NCBI RefSeq assembly: GCF_902506065.1
Contig: NZ_LR732912.1
Coordinates: forward strand, 790,387 to 854,386
DNA: 64,000 nucleotides
DNA from: Arthrobacter sp. 9V
GTDB taxonomy: Bacteria; Actinomycetota; Actinomycetes; Actinomycetales; Micrococcaceae
Reading direction: 5' to 3'
Shown here: in pieces, positions 24,121-32,634 of the stretch
Layout: every line of letters starts with the position of its first letter
How positions within the stretch are numbered: the stretch's first letter is position 1
Translations under genes and position numbers: made by a program
Notes under the pieces: model-generated
Databases searched by the model: none
The model's input: the letters and a program-made list of their open reading frames with translations, nothing else
Told to the model about the DNA's origin: nothing

Positions 24121-24816
24121 GTGACTGCGCTGGAACCGTCCCCGGAAGCAACAACCGGAGACAATGAGCCTGCCGCAAAGCAGATCCCGCCCGCGGCAGT
24201 GGCCCGGATGACCCTCTATTTGCGCGCGCTCAACTCGCTTCTGGCTGAAGGTGTTGAACGGGTTTCCTCTGAGGCCTTGGCGGAAGCCTCGGGCGTCAGC
24301 TCGTCCACGCTCCGCAAGGACGTCTCCTACGTCGGCTCTTACGGGACCCGCGGCGTCGGATATGAGGTCCAGTACCTGAGCCGCCACATCGCCGCAGCCC
24401 TTGGGTTGACCCATGACTGGAAGGTTGCGATTGTTGGTGCCGGTAACCTCGGCAAGGCCCTTGCCAGGTATGGCGGTTTTGAGTCCCGCGGCTTCGACGT
24501 AGTAGCCATTTTCGACGCCGACCCCATGGTGATCGGTAATGAGGTGGGCTGGCTGCGGGTCAGTGACTCAGCCGAACTCGAACGGGTGCTGGAGCGAACT
24601 CACACCAACATGGTGGTGCTGGCGCTTCCCGCTACCGTGGCCCAGGCAGTGTGCGACCGCGTCATTGCCGCCGGGATCCGGAGCATCCTCAGCTTCGCCC
24701 CTGTCCTGTTGCAGGTCCCTCCGCACGTCAACCTCCGCAAGGTGGACATGGCAACCGAGCTCCAGATCCTGGCCTACCACGCACAACGGGCGCAGACACC
24801 GGGCCAGGCTGTTTAG
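24121..24816 (+). CDS. rex: Redox-sensing transcriptional repressor Rex
   Basis: This 231-residue protein has an N-terminal winged helix (RVSSEALAEASGVSSSTLRKD, about 45-70) and a Rossmann domain (VAIVGAGNLGKALARYGGF, near 110), with the typical C-terminal helix that swaps in the dimer. Rex senses the NADH/NAD+ ratio and represses respiratory genes. GTG 24121 is chosen because GGAGA lies five to six bases upstream; earlier in-frame starts at 24061 or 24109 lack one. hemA, which follows rex in many actinobacteria, is not present here. Confidence 0.92.
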   Translation: MTALEPSPEATTGDNEPAAKQIPPAAVARMTLYLRALNSLLAEGVERVSSEALAEASGVSSSTLRKDVSYVGSYGTRGVGYEVQYLSRHIAAALGLTHDWKVAIVGAGNLGKALARYGGFESRGFDVVAIFDADPMVIGNEVGWLRVSDSAELERVLERTHTNMVVLALPATVAQAVCDRVIAAGIRSILSFAPVLLQVPPHVNLRKVDMATELQILAYHAQRAQTPGQAV

Positions 24817-24863
24817 CCTTTGCCGGGTCCGCGCCCGAGTTTTGTATGTGTAAGCCTGCTTGT

Positions 24864-25610
24864 TTAGCGGCCGTAGGGGTTCTGATACGTGTTGCCGAAC
24901 GGCTGCGCCTTACGGAAGTACGGGGCCGACGCCGGCAGGTACAGCAGGACGATTCCGGCAATCCCCAGTAGCGCGGCGAGCGTAGCGAGGCTCAGCGGCA
25001 CCAGCATGAAGATGGAGATTGCTGCCAGCACTGTTCCCAGGATTCGGGCCCAGTTGCGTCCCTTGCGGACGTTGAGAGCCACCACAGCGTAGAGTGCAGC
25101 TCCGATGATAGCCATGACCACCATGGTGCCTACCACGAAGGCTTGTATGTCTTCGAACCTCACATCAGCTGCGCCTCCGGCTGCCATCTGATCTTCAATC
25201 ATGGATCGCATCGCAGGATCGCTGATGCTGGCCATGGAAATGAACAGCGAGATGAGCCAGATTACTCCGGCGCCAACAATCAGCCAGAAGCCAATGTTGA
25301 CCATCTGCGGGATGGTGGTGGGTCCGGGCTGCTGGCTGGGCCAGTTGTTGCCCTGGCCGTATTGCGGCGCGGCGGGCTGGCCGTAAGGCGAAGATTGCTG
25401 GCCGTACTGCGGCGCGGCGGGCTGGCCGTAAGGCGAAGATTGCTGGCCGTACTGCGGCGCGGCGGGGGATTGCTGGCCGTACTGTGGCGCGGCGGGGGAC
25501 TGCTGGCCGTACTGCGGAGCCGGGGGCTGCGGCGCAGAGGGCTGGGAGCCGTTGGTCTCGGGCTGGTTGGTATCGCCCGGGTTTGACGGCGGGTACGGAG
25601 GGTTGCTCAT
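24864..25610 (-). CDS. Pro/Gln/Tyr-rich membrane protein
   Basis: This 248-residue protein has a low-complexity cytosolic N-terminus (1-95) built from repeats of QYGQQSPAAP (10 residues) and QQSSPYGQPAAPQYG (15 residues). Four hydrophobic segments (about 105-240) follow. The motif KGRNWARILGTVLA resembles KEGKEWARLALTIVA in the next gene, and the two share the same layout. No enzyme motif is visible. The Tyr-Gly-Gln composition is typical of self-associating segments. AAAGGA lies before the ATG. Confidence 0.7.
   Translation of the reverse strand: MSNPPYPPSNPGDTNQPETNGSQPSAPQPPAPQYGQQSPAAPQYGQQSPAAPQYGQQSSPYGQPAAPQYGQQSSPYGQPAAPQYGQGNNWPSQQPGPTTIPQMVNIGFWLIVGAGVIWLISLFISMASISDPAMRSMIEDQMAAGGAADVRFEDIQAFVVGTMVVMAIIGAALYAVVALNVRKGRNWARILGTVLAAISIFMLVPLSLATLAALLGIAGIVLLYLPASAPYFRKAQPFGNTYQNPYGR
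25353..25520. repeat. In-frame 45-bp and 30-bp tandem repeats
   Basis: Two 45-bp units and about two to three 30-bp units encode the PQYGQQ repeats in the gene on the minus strand. The near-identity of the units suggests recent slippage expansion. Confidence 0.8.
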
Positions 25611-25784
25611 GGCATTCCTTTGCTTGTTCGACTGCTGGTACGGCCGCCGGGATCAGCAAATCGACCCTGCCCCCAGCGTGGTTCTGCTTCCACCGTACCT
25701 CTCACGTCCGACACTGCAGACGATCCCACGCAGGTATTTCAAGCTGACGGAAAAAATCATCATGTGGGCTTACGCCTTCATGAT

Positions 25785-25823
25785 GAAGGCCGCGGGAACC
25801 CGGAGGTTTCAACCGCGGCCTTC
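25785..25823. terminator. Hairpin downstream of the second Pro-rich gene
   Basis: A perfect 11-bp stem, GAAGGCCGCGG/CCGCGGCCTTC (25785-25795 with 25813-25823), lies 50 bp after the stop of the 25872-26594 gene. There is no strong T run. The remaining 25611-25784 sequence shows nothing clear. Confidence 0.5.
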
Positions 25824-25871
25824 AGCCCTCATTTCCGCCGGTAATGCTCGACGACGGCAGTTGGGTAAGTG

Positions 25872-26594
25872 TTAAGCGTGGCCCTTGACTGCCTTGAACC
25901 AGAGCTGGGAATTCGGAAGCCACATCAGGACAACCGCCACGGCGCTGACGAGGAAACCGAACCAATTGCTGCCAAGACCCGTGCTGGATCCGCCCGCACT
26001 GGCGGCGCTGAAAATGGTGAGGACCAAGGAGATGCCGGCCACGATGGTGAGGGCAAGGCGCGCCCACTCTTTCCCTTCTTTCATCTTCATGGCCAGGACT
26101 ACCTGAGCTGCGGCCACCGCAAGGGTGAGGATGAGGATGATCAGCAGGATGGCTGCAATTCCAGGGGCAAAAGCAAAGACGGTGATGATGGCGAAGAACC
26201 CGATGAGCCCAAACAGGAGGCCCAGGAGTCCGGAGATCACCCAGATGAAGTAGGAGACCTTCAGTTCCGTTGGCAGGCCTTGGGTTTTGAACATTCCCGA
26301 GAATCCGCCTTGGGGCATGACGTCGTTGAAGCTGCGCGGTCCATCAGTAGGCATTTCAAAGTGGAAACCAGGCTGGCCGGGTGCCGGTTGTGCCGGGCCG
26401 GGTTGTGAATATTGGCCCGGTTGCGACGGCGGCTGGTAGCCCTGCGGAGGCTGGTAACCCTGGGGTGGTTGGTAACCGGGGGGAGGGGTGCTGCCGGGTT
26501 GCGGATTTTGGTGACCCGCAGCAGGAACATCGCCGGGCTGCGGAGGCTGGGCGCCGGGCTGCTGTGGCTGTGGTGTTTCGTCCGGGGTACTCAT
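25872..26594 (-). CDS. Pro/Gln-rich membrane protein, paralog-like
   Basis: This 240-residue protein has a Pro/Gln/Gly-rich N-terminus (1-85, repeats of GYQPPQ). A short charged linker and four hydrophobic segments follow (about 115-230). It shares layout and the KEGKEWARLALTIVA loop with the 24864 protein. The ATG at 26594 comes exactly six bases after TACAGT (26601-26606 on the minus strand), so the transcript is probably leaderless and a longer in-frame extension to 26678 is rejected. Function unknown. Confidence 0.7.
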   Translation of the reverse strand: MSTPDETPQPQQPGAQPPQPGDVPAAGHQNPQPGSTPPPGYQPPQGYQPPQGYQPPSQPGQYSQPGPAQPAPGQPGFHFEMPTDGPRSFNDVMPQGGFSGMFKTQGLPTELKVSYFIWVISGLLGLLFGLIGFFAIITVFAFAPGIAAILLIILILTLAVAAAQVVLAMKMKEGKEWARLALTIVAGISLVLTIFSAASAGGSSTGLGSNWFGFLVSAVAVVLMWLPNSQLWFKAVKGHA

Positions 26595-26703
26595 GGCATC
26601 ACTGTAGACCGCGGGTAGAAGGATGCATAGGAAATTCGGAGCTAACACGCAGCTAAATACAGGCTTTTTGCCGAACAATTGCGGGGTGACTTCTCCATAT
26701 GCG

Positions 26704-26744
26704 AAACGGCGCCCCCACAGCGTGAACTGTGTAGGGCGCCGTTT
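26704..26744. terminator. Hairpin downstream of yceI
   Basis: An 11-bp perfect stem (AAACGGCGCCC/GGGCGCCGTTT) has an inner CACAG/CTGTG pairing. It lies about 110 bp after the YceI stop in the 256-bp gap 26595-26850. Confidence 0.55.
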
Positions 26745-26850
26745 GGCGGGCTCGGCCGGAGATCAACCTCTTGTTGGTCTTCCTCCGCGTTGTGCGGTGG
26801 GGACGAGGAACAAAGGCGGGACCCGCCAGCGCAAGCCGGGAGTAGAAGGA

Positions 26851-27405
26851 CTACGCGGCGGCCGGCGCGATGAACGCGAGCTCGAGGTTGATGACTACCT
26901 TGTCGCTGACCAGGACTCCACCGGCTTCGAGGACGGCGTTCCAGGTGAGGCCGAAGTCCTTGCGGCTGATGGTGGTTTCACCGGAAACGCCGGCGCGGGT
27001 GTTGCCGAAGGGATCCACTGCTACGCCGTTGAATTCGGTCTCGATGGAAACTTCCCTGGTGACACCCTTGATTGTGAGATCGCCCACGAGGTCGAAGCTG
27101 TTTCCGTTGGCCTTGACGTGGCGGGACACGAAGGTGATTTCCGGGAACTTCTCTACGTCAAAGAAGTCTTCGCCCTTGACGTGGCCATCGCGGTTGACGT
27201 CGCCGGAGTCGAAGCTGGCGGTCTGGATGGTGGCGGTGACCTTGGAATCGGTGAGGGTTTCGCCAACTTCCAGAGTGGCCGAGGCGTCCTTGAACTGGCC
27301 GCGGACCTTGCTGATTCCTGCGTGGCGGACGGTGAAGCCGATTTCGCTGTGCGAGGCGTCGAGGGTCCAGGTGCCGGTGGTGACGGAAGCGGGGAGAGTC
27401 ATCAT
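26851..27405 (-). CDS. YceI family lipocalin-like protein
   Basis: This 184-residue protein has the YceI signature (WTLDASHSEIGFTVRH at the start; FDSGDVNRDGHVKGEDFF in the middle; KDFGLTW near the end). YceI folds as a beta-barrel that can bind isoprenoid lipids. There is no signal peptide, so it appears cytosolic. AGGAGCAACACC precedes a double ATG; the first is used. A 12-bp palindrome lies about 100 bp upstream. Confidence 0.88.
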   Translation of the reverse strand: MMTLPASVTTGTWTLDASHSEIGFTVRHAGISKVRGQFKDASATLEVGETLTDSKVTATIQTASFDSGDVNRDGHVKGEDFFDVEKFPEITFVSRHVKANGNSFDLVGDLTIKGVTREVSIETEFNGVAVDPFGNTRAGVSGETTISRKDFGLTWNAVLEAGGVLVSDKVVINLELAFIAPAAA

Positions 27406-27499
27406 GGTGTTGCTCCTATATTGAGTGGTGGGTACTGCTTGCTTGCCCGGTTGAGCTCATTGCTTGAAGCGTCAACCGAGCTTCGTATCCAGTATAAAC

Positions 27500-27511
27500 A
27501 TGCATATGCAT
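27500..27511. promoter_or_regulatory. 12-bp palindrome upstream of yceI
   Basis: ATGCATATGCAT lies in an AT-rich stretch of the divergent region between yceI and the phosphatase gene. It could be a MarR-type or similar operator; the regulator is unknown. Confidence 0.4.
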
Positions 27512-27609
27512 CTTTTATTCCAACTCCACGGAACATTTCGGGAAAACTTTGAGTTCTACTAGCGGTAGAAGATTTCGGATCGCCCCGCTTCTTTGAGAAA
27601 CTGGTAAAC

Positions 27610-28275
27610 ATGCCCCAAGCAACTGTCCATCTGCTTCGCCATGGCGAGGTCCACAATCCCGACGCCGTCCTCTACGGCCGGCTGCCGGAATTCCACCTCT
27701 CTGAACGTGGCCGGGAGATGGCCCGGATGCTGGCGGACCACTTCACCGCCCGCGTCAGCCAAGGTGCCAAGATTGTGCATTTGGTAGCTTCCCCGCTGAC
27801 CCGCGCCCAGGAGACGGCCATGCCCACGGCCGAGGCGTTGAACCTTGAGATCACCACAGAGCCACGCATCATCGAAGCCGAGAACCACTTTGAGGGACTG
27901 CACCCTACCAAGAGCGAGTTCTTGAAGCCCAAGCACTGGATCTACTTCCGCAATCCTCTGCGGCCTTCCTGGGGCGAGCCGTACAAGGAACAAGCACTCC
28001 GGATGCTGGCAGCAGTTGAAGATGCGCGGGTGAAGGCAATCGAACTCGGTGGCGACGGCGCCGAGGCCATCCTGGTCAGCCACCAACTCCCCATCTGGTC
28101 AACACGGTTGACCGCCGAGGGCCGCCGCCTGGCTCATGATCCCCGCAAGCGCGAGTGCACCCTCACCTCCCTGACATCCCTGACTCTGGACGACGACGGC
28201 AAGATCGTCCGCGTCGAATACACCGAACCTGCTGCCGTGCTGCTCCCCGGCGCGGCGAGCACCCCGGGGGCATAG
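27610..28275 (+). CDS. Histidine phosphatase family protein
   Basis: This 221-residue phosphoglycerate-mutase-like protein has the phospho-accepting His in HLLRHGEVHNPD and the second catalytic His in ILVSHQLP. It stands first in the cytochrome c maturation operon (4 bp before the resA-like gene), as in other actinobacteria. Its substrate in that context is not known. Confidence 0.87.
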   Translation: MPQATVHLLRHGEVHNPDAVLYGRLPEFHLSERGREMARMLADHFTARVSQGAKIVHLVASPLTRAQETAMPTAEALNLEITTEPRIIEAENHFEGLHPTKSEFLKPKHWIYFRNPLRPSWGEPYKEQALRMLAAVEDARVKAIELGGDGAEAILVSHQLPIWSTRLTAEGRRLAHDPRKRECTLTSLTSLTLDDDGKIVRVEYTEPAAVLLPGAASTPGA

Positions 28276-28279
28276 AAAC

Positions 28280-28885
28280 ATGGACAACAATCTTTCACGC
28301 CGCGGCGTGCTGACCGCCGGTGGCGTCCTCCTGGCAGGACTGACCATGGGCCTGTCCGCCTGCGCCCAGGAAGACTCCCTCGCCAAGCAGGCCAAGGCGG
28401 GCGATAACAAGAACTACGTGGCCGGCGATGGCTCGGTGACAGAGTTCGCCAAGGCAGACCGTGCCGCTCCTGTAGCGCTCAAGGGCACCCTGTTCAACGG
28501 CGAAACCGTCAAGCCGGAGGACCTGCAGGGCAAGGTCACGGTGCTCAACTTCTGGTTTGCCGCCTGCGCTCCGTGCCGCATCGAAGCCCCCCAGCTTGAA
28601 GCCCTGCACCAGGACTTCAAGGACCAGGGTGTCCAGTTCTTCGGGGTGAACCTGCGCGACGAACAAGCCACCGCTGAGGCTTTCGACAAGACCTTCAACA
28701 TCACCTACCCGAGCTTCAATGACAAGGACGGGGCAGTGCTGCTGTCCGTGTCCGGCATTGTGCCTCCGGGTGCAGTTCCCACCACCCTGGTCCTGGATAA
28801 GGAAGGCAAAGTTGCCTCCCGCGTACTCGGCGAGATTGAGAAGAGCACCCTGAAGGCCCTCATCACCTCCGCAGTGGCCGAGTAG
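28280..28885 (+). CDS. ResA/TlpA-type thioredoxin lipoprotein
   Basis: This 201-residue extracytoplasmic thiol-disulfide protein has a twin-arginine-like signal (SRRGVLTAGG) and the lipobox LSAC. The thioredoxin domain carries the active site CAPC (NFWFAACAPCRIEAPQL, near 97) and the cis-Pro in PPGAVPTTLV. It probably reduces the haem-binding cysteines of apocytochrome c, with electrons from CcdA encoded next. Confidence 0.9.
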   Translation: MDNNLSRRGVLTAGGVLLAGLTMGLSACAQEDSLAKQAKAGDNKNYVAGDGSVTEFAKADRAAPVALKGTLFNGETVKPEDLQGKVTVLNFWFAACAPCRIEAPQLEALHQDFKDQGVQFFGVNLRDEQATAEAFDKTFNITYPSFNDKDGAVLLSVSGIVPPGAVPTTLVLDKEGKVASRVLGEIEKSTLKALITSAVAE

Positions 28886-28890
28886 CACCC

Positions 28891-29646
28891 ATGAACAGTC
28901 CATTCGCCGAGACGATCCTCAACGGATCGCTGCTGCTGGCTGTGCCGGTGGCCTTGCTGGCCGGGCTGGTCTCTTTCCTGTCTCCCTGCGTGCTGCCCTT
29001 GGTCCCCGGGTACCTTGGCTACGTCACGGGACTGACCGGCGTCGACCTCCAGAAGCAGCGGCGTGGCCGCATGCTGGCCGGAATCGGGTTGTTTGTCCTG
29101 GGATTCTCGGTGATTTTTGTTCTCTTGGGTGGTGCTTTCGGACAGCTCGGAACACTGCTGACGGGCCCGCAAAACGCCTGGATCACTCAATTGCTGGGCA
29201 TCCTGGTGATGGTCATGGGCGTGGTGTTCATGGGCGGTTTCGGTTGGTTGCAGCGGGACGCGAAGATCCACGCCAAACCGCCGGCTGGCCTGTGGGGTGC
29301 GCCGCTGCTGGGACTCACGTTCGGATTGGGCTGGGCGCCCTGTATTGGTCCGACGTACTCCGCGGTACAGTTGCTGAGCTTGTCCGGCGGTTCGTCGGCG
29401 GCCAAGGGAGCCCTCCTGGCGTTCGTTTACAGCCTTGGCCTTGGCATTCCGTTCCTCCTGATTGCGTTGGCTGTGCGCCGTGGCATGGGGGTCATGTCCT
29501 TCTTCCGGAAGCATCGGCTGGCCATCCAGCGGATCGGCGGGGGCATCCTGATTTTGCTCGGCATCCTCATGGCCACCGGCGTGTGGGGAACCTGGGTGAC
29601 CGAGTTGCAGTACTGGTTCCAAAACGATGTGAAGTTGCCAATCTGA
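28891..29646 (+). CDS. ccdA: Cytochrome c biogenesis protein CcdA
   Basis: This 251-residue membrane protein of the DsbD/CcdA family has about six transmembrane segments. The two redox Cys are in SFLSPCVLPLVPGY and GLGWAPCIGPT. It passes electrons from cytosolic thioredoxin to ResA. It begins 5 bp after the resA-like gene, and its stop overlaps the ResB start (TGATG). Confidence 0.92.
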   Translation: MNSPFAETILNGSLLLAVPVALLAGLVSFLSPCVLPLVPGYLGYVTGLTGVDLQKQRRGRMLAGIGLFVLGFSVIFVLLGGAFGQLGTLLTGPQNAWITQLLGILVMVMGVVFMGGFGWLQRDAKIHAKPPAGLWGAPLLGLTFGLGWAPCIGPTYSAVQLLSLSGGSSAAKGALLAFVYSLGLGIPFLLIALAVRRGMGVMSFFRKHRLAIQRIGGGILILLGILMATGVWGTWVTELQYWFQNDVKLPI

Positions 29647-31358
29647 TGAGCGAGTCCGTGAAAGCCAAGAAGAAGTCACCAGCCGCTGAAAGCACTGAAA
29701 CAGCGGAAGGAAAACTCCACCAGGCCAAGTCCGAGGCAGCCCTGCCCGCGCTTGGTTTCAAGGGCATGCTCCGGTGGTCCTGGACCCAGCTGACCAGCAT
29801 GCGCACGGCTCTGTTCCTGTTGCTCCTGCTTGCCGTTGGCGCGGTGCCGGGCTCGCTGTTTCCGCAGCGGCCGGCCAACCCGGTTACTGTGACCGACTGG
29901 ATCAAGAACAACCCCACCACCGGCCCGTTCCTGGATGCCCTCCAGATGTTCGATGTGTACTCCTCGGCCTGGTTCTCTGCCATTTACATCCTGCTGTTCA
30001 TCTCGCTGATCGGCTGTGTCACTCCGCGCGCCATCGCCCATTACAAGGCCATGAAGTCGCAGCCGCCGCGTACCCCCAAGCGCCTTTCGCGCCTGCCGGA
30101 GTACGGCACCCTGGCGCTGCCCGCCGACGCCGGGATCCCGGCGTCGAAGGCCATCAACGATGCCGCCGGGCTGCTGAAGAAACGCGGCTATCGCGTGGAG
30201 GTCAGGGACGTCGACGGCGCCCTGCCGTCCTTGGGTGCCGAGCGCGGCTTCCTGAAGGAAGTGGGCAACCTGGTGTTCCACACTTCGCTGATCGGGGTGC
30301 TGGTGTCCGTGGCCATTGGTGGCCTGTACGGCTACAGCGGCCAGCGGATCCTGGTGGAGGGCGACACGTTCGTCAACACCCTGGTGGGCTATGACCAATT
30401 CACTCCGGGAACCAACTTCCAAAGCAGTTCGCTCCAGCCGTACTCCATGCAATTGGACAAGTTCGACGCCACGTTTGATCGCGGAGAGTCTCCTGGCAAA
30501 GCCGGCCAGCCAATCGACTACACCGCTGAGGTGACCACCAAGGAAACCCCGGATGCACCGGCCAAGAAGGAAACCCTGAAGGTCAATGACCCCGTTTCCC
30601 TCGGAGGGACCAGCCTCTATCTCACCGGAAACGGCTACGCGCCCATGGTCACGGTCCGCGATGGCGAAGGCAACGTCTCTTTCCAGGGCCCTGTGACCGC
30701 CAAGGTCCAGGGCGATAACTACTACTCCTCCGTGGTGATCAAGGTGCCGGACGCCAAGCCGGAACAGCTCGGTTTTGTGGGCTTCTTCCTTCCCACGGCT
30801 TTCCCGTCCGAGAACGGCGTTTCCTTCAGTGCTTCTCCGGAACTGTTCAACCCGCAGCTGAGCCTGAACTCGTTCTACGGCGACCTCGGCCTGGACAAGG
30901 GCGTGCCCCAGAACGTGTTCGAACTGGACGTCAAGGACCTTAAGCCCCTTAACGCCCGCGACCTCGCGGCTGGCGGCATCACCTTGAAACCCGGCGCCAC
31001 CGTGGACTTGCCCGAGGGCAAGGGCAGTATCACCTTCGATGGCGTCAAGAAGTACATCGGCGTGGACATCCACCACAACCCCGGCCAGCTGTACGCCCTG
31101 ATTTTCGGTTTCCTCGCCGTGGCCGGCTTGGTCATGTCTCTGTACATCAACCGCCGCCGCGTCTGGGTCCGCACCGGGACACACTCCGACGGCCGCACCA
31201 TGGTGGAGTACGGCCTGCTGGCTCGCGGCGAAGACCACCGCCTTGCCGGTGAAGCAGCAGCCCTTCGCGAAATCTTTGCCCGGGAATGGAACATCCCGGA
31301 AACGCCGGACACAGCTACAACAACTGCAGGATCTTCCTCAACCTCGAAGGACCAGTAA
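29646..31358 (+). CDS. resB: Cytochrome c biogenesis protein ResB (System II)
   Basis: This 570-residue membrane protein has a Lys/Glu-rich N-terminus, transmembrane segments near 60, 110 and 215, a large extracytoplasmic domain (about 235-475) and a final segment near 485. With CcsA/B it forms the haem-export and cytochrome c synthetase complex of System II. The ATG at 29646 overlaps the ccdA stop by one base, and the gene ends in an overlap with the next start at 31358. Confidence 0.92.
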   Translation: MSESVKAKKKSPAAESTETAEGKLHQAKSEAALPALGFKGMLRWSWTQLTSMRTALFLLLLLAVGAVPGSLFPQRPANPVTVTDWIKNNPTTGPFLDALQMFDVYSSAWFSAIYILLFISLIGCVTPRAIAHYKAMKSQPPRTPKRLSRLPEYGTLALPADAGIPASKAINDAAGLLKKRGYRVEVRDVDGALPSLGAERGFLKEVGNLVFHTSLIGVLVSVAIGGLYGYSGQRILVEGDTFVNTLVGYDQFTPGTNFQSSSLQPYSMQLDKFDATFDRGESPGKAGQPIDYTAEVTTKETPDAPAKKETLKVNDPVSLGGTSLYLTGNGYAPMVTVRDGEGNVSFQGPVTAKVQGDNYYSSVVIKVPDAKPEQLGFVGFFLPTAFPSENGVSFSASPELFNPQLSLNSFYGDLGLDKGVPQNVFELDVKDLKPLNARDLAAGGITLKPGATVDLPEGKGSITFDGVKKYIGVDIHHNPGQLYALIFGFLAVAGLVMSLYINRRRVWVRTGTHSDGRTMVEYGLLARGEDHRLAGEAAALREIFAREWNIPETPDTATTTAGSSSTSKDQ

Positions 31359-32425
31359 TGCCCGTCATCAACGAAACCCTGGGTCAGTACAGCGAGCTGT
31401 TCATGCTGTTGGCCGCCGGCACGTACACCGTGGCGTTCATCGCCTTCGCCTGGGACCTGGCCAAGAGCAGCAAAATGCTCCGGGCCGTGGACCAGAAGGC
31501 CGCGGCCAGCACCACAGACCACAAGGTGACGGTTGCTGCAGGTCGCGTAGCGGCAGGCCTCGGAGGCGCCGACGCCGGTGGGCCGGCCGGGCGCGCTGAG
31601 CGTCCGACGTCGGGCCTCACCGTTGAGGGCGGCACCGCTGCCGGCGACATGAAGTATGCGGGCGAACGCCGCGCGCCCGCCCGAGTGGCCGTGGCGTTGT
31701 CGGTACTGGGTGTTCTTATCCACGGTGCGGGCGTGGTGACCCGTGCCTTCGGAGCCGGCCGCGTGCCGTGGGGCAACATGTACGAGTTCCTCACTACCGG
31801 TGCGTTCGTTGCCGTGGCTGTCTTCCTGGTGGTCCTCATTCGCCGCGACCTGCGGTTCCTGGGCACATTCGTGATCGGGCTGGCCATCATCATGCTCGTG
31901 GCCGCTTCGGCTGCTTTCTGGACTCCCGTGGGCCACCTGGTTCCGGCGTTGCAGAGCTACTGGCTGATCATTCACGTTTCCATCGCGGTGCTCTCCTCCG
32001 CGCTTTTCACCCTGACGTTTGCCATGTCGGTGCTGCAGCTGCTGCAGTCGTACCGGCAGAAGAACCTTGCTGCCGGCCGCAAGGACAACCTGGGCTTCAT
32101 GCGTCTGGTGCCCAATGCGCTGAGCTTGGAGAACCTTTCCTACCGGATCAACGCGATCGCTTTCATCGGCTGGACGTTCACCCTGATGTTCGGCGCGATC
32201 TGGGCGGAAAAGGCGTGGGGCCGCTTCTGGGGCTGGGACCCCAAGGAAGTCTGGACCTTTGTGATCTGGGTGGTTTACGCCGGCTACCTTCATGCACGTG
32301 CAACACGGGGTTGGACCGGAACACGTGCCGCATGGTTGTCCATAGTTGGCTACGCCTGCGTCATTATCAACTTCACACTCGTCAACACGGTTTTCAACGG
32401 CCTGCATTCCTACTCGGGTCTCTAA
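31358..32425 (+). CDS. ccsB: Cytochrome c biogenesis protein CcsB/CcsA
   Basis: This 355-residue haem-handling protein has about eight transmembrane segments and the WWD-like motif GRFWGWDPKEVWTFVIW near residue 290. The start shares one base with the resB stop. An internal Ala/Gly-rich cytosolic loop (about 45-105) is longer than in many relatives. Cytochrome c oxidase and bc1 components are presumably encoded elsewhere. Confidence 0.92.
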   Translation: MPVINETLGQYSELFMLLAAGTYTVAFIAFAWDLAKSSKMLRAVDQKAAASTTDHKVTVAAGRVAAGLGGADAGGPAGRAERPTSGLTVEGGTAAGDMKYAGERRAPARVAVALSVLGVLIHGAGVVTRAFGAGRVPWGNMYEFLTTGAFVAVAVFLVVLIRRDLRFLGTFVIGLAIIMLVAASAAFWTPVGHLVPALQSYWLIIHVSIAVLSSALFTLTFAMSVLQLLQSYRQKNLAAGRKDNLGFMRLVPNALSLENLSYRINAIAFIGWTFTLMFGAIWAEKAWGRFWGWDPKEVWTFVIWVVYAGYLHARATRGWTGTRAAWLSIVGYACVIINFTLVNTVFNGLHSYSGL

Positions 32426-32437
32426 ACCGCAGCACCG

Positions 32438-32486
32438 CCACCTTAACCGCCTGAGCAGGGGCTTTACCCGCCCCCGCCCAAGGTGG
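32438..32486 (+). terminator. Weak hairpin after the cytochrome c operon
   Basis: Outer CCACCTT/AAGGTGG and inner GGGGC/GCCCC pairings are followed by TCTT. This is a plausible terminator before the Hsp70-like operon. Confidence 0.45.
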
Positions 32487-32495
32487 TCTTAGGAT

Positions 32496-32535
32496 ATGAC
32501 AATTCGGTGTAGCAATAATGACAATTTGGTGAAGC
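32496..32535 (+). promoter_or_regulatory. Two 18-bp direct repeats upstream of the Hsp70-like operon
   Basis: ATGACAATTCGGTGTAGC (32496-32513) and ATGACAATTTGGTGAAGC (32518-32535) differ at two positions and have a 22-bp period, about two helical turns. They lie 33-72 bp upstream of a -10-like TAACTT (32568-32573), the usual position for an activator. The LuxR protein of the operon is the obvious candidate binder. Confidence 0.6.
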
Positions 32536-32634
32536 GCCTAAGCCTTTTGCCCTTCCGGGGCAGGTGCTAACTTGTTCAGAACCCGCTTGTGATGCAGCCC
32601 GCTAGCGTTGTGCCGTGACCTTTTCGAGGTAACC

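Noticed and set aside
29676..32407. Two minus-strand frames of more than 500 codons opposite resB and ccsB
   Set aside because: The translations are low-information His/Gln/Gly-rich sequences; the plus-strand genes are complete, overlapping and well conserved.
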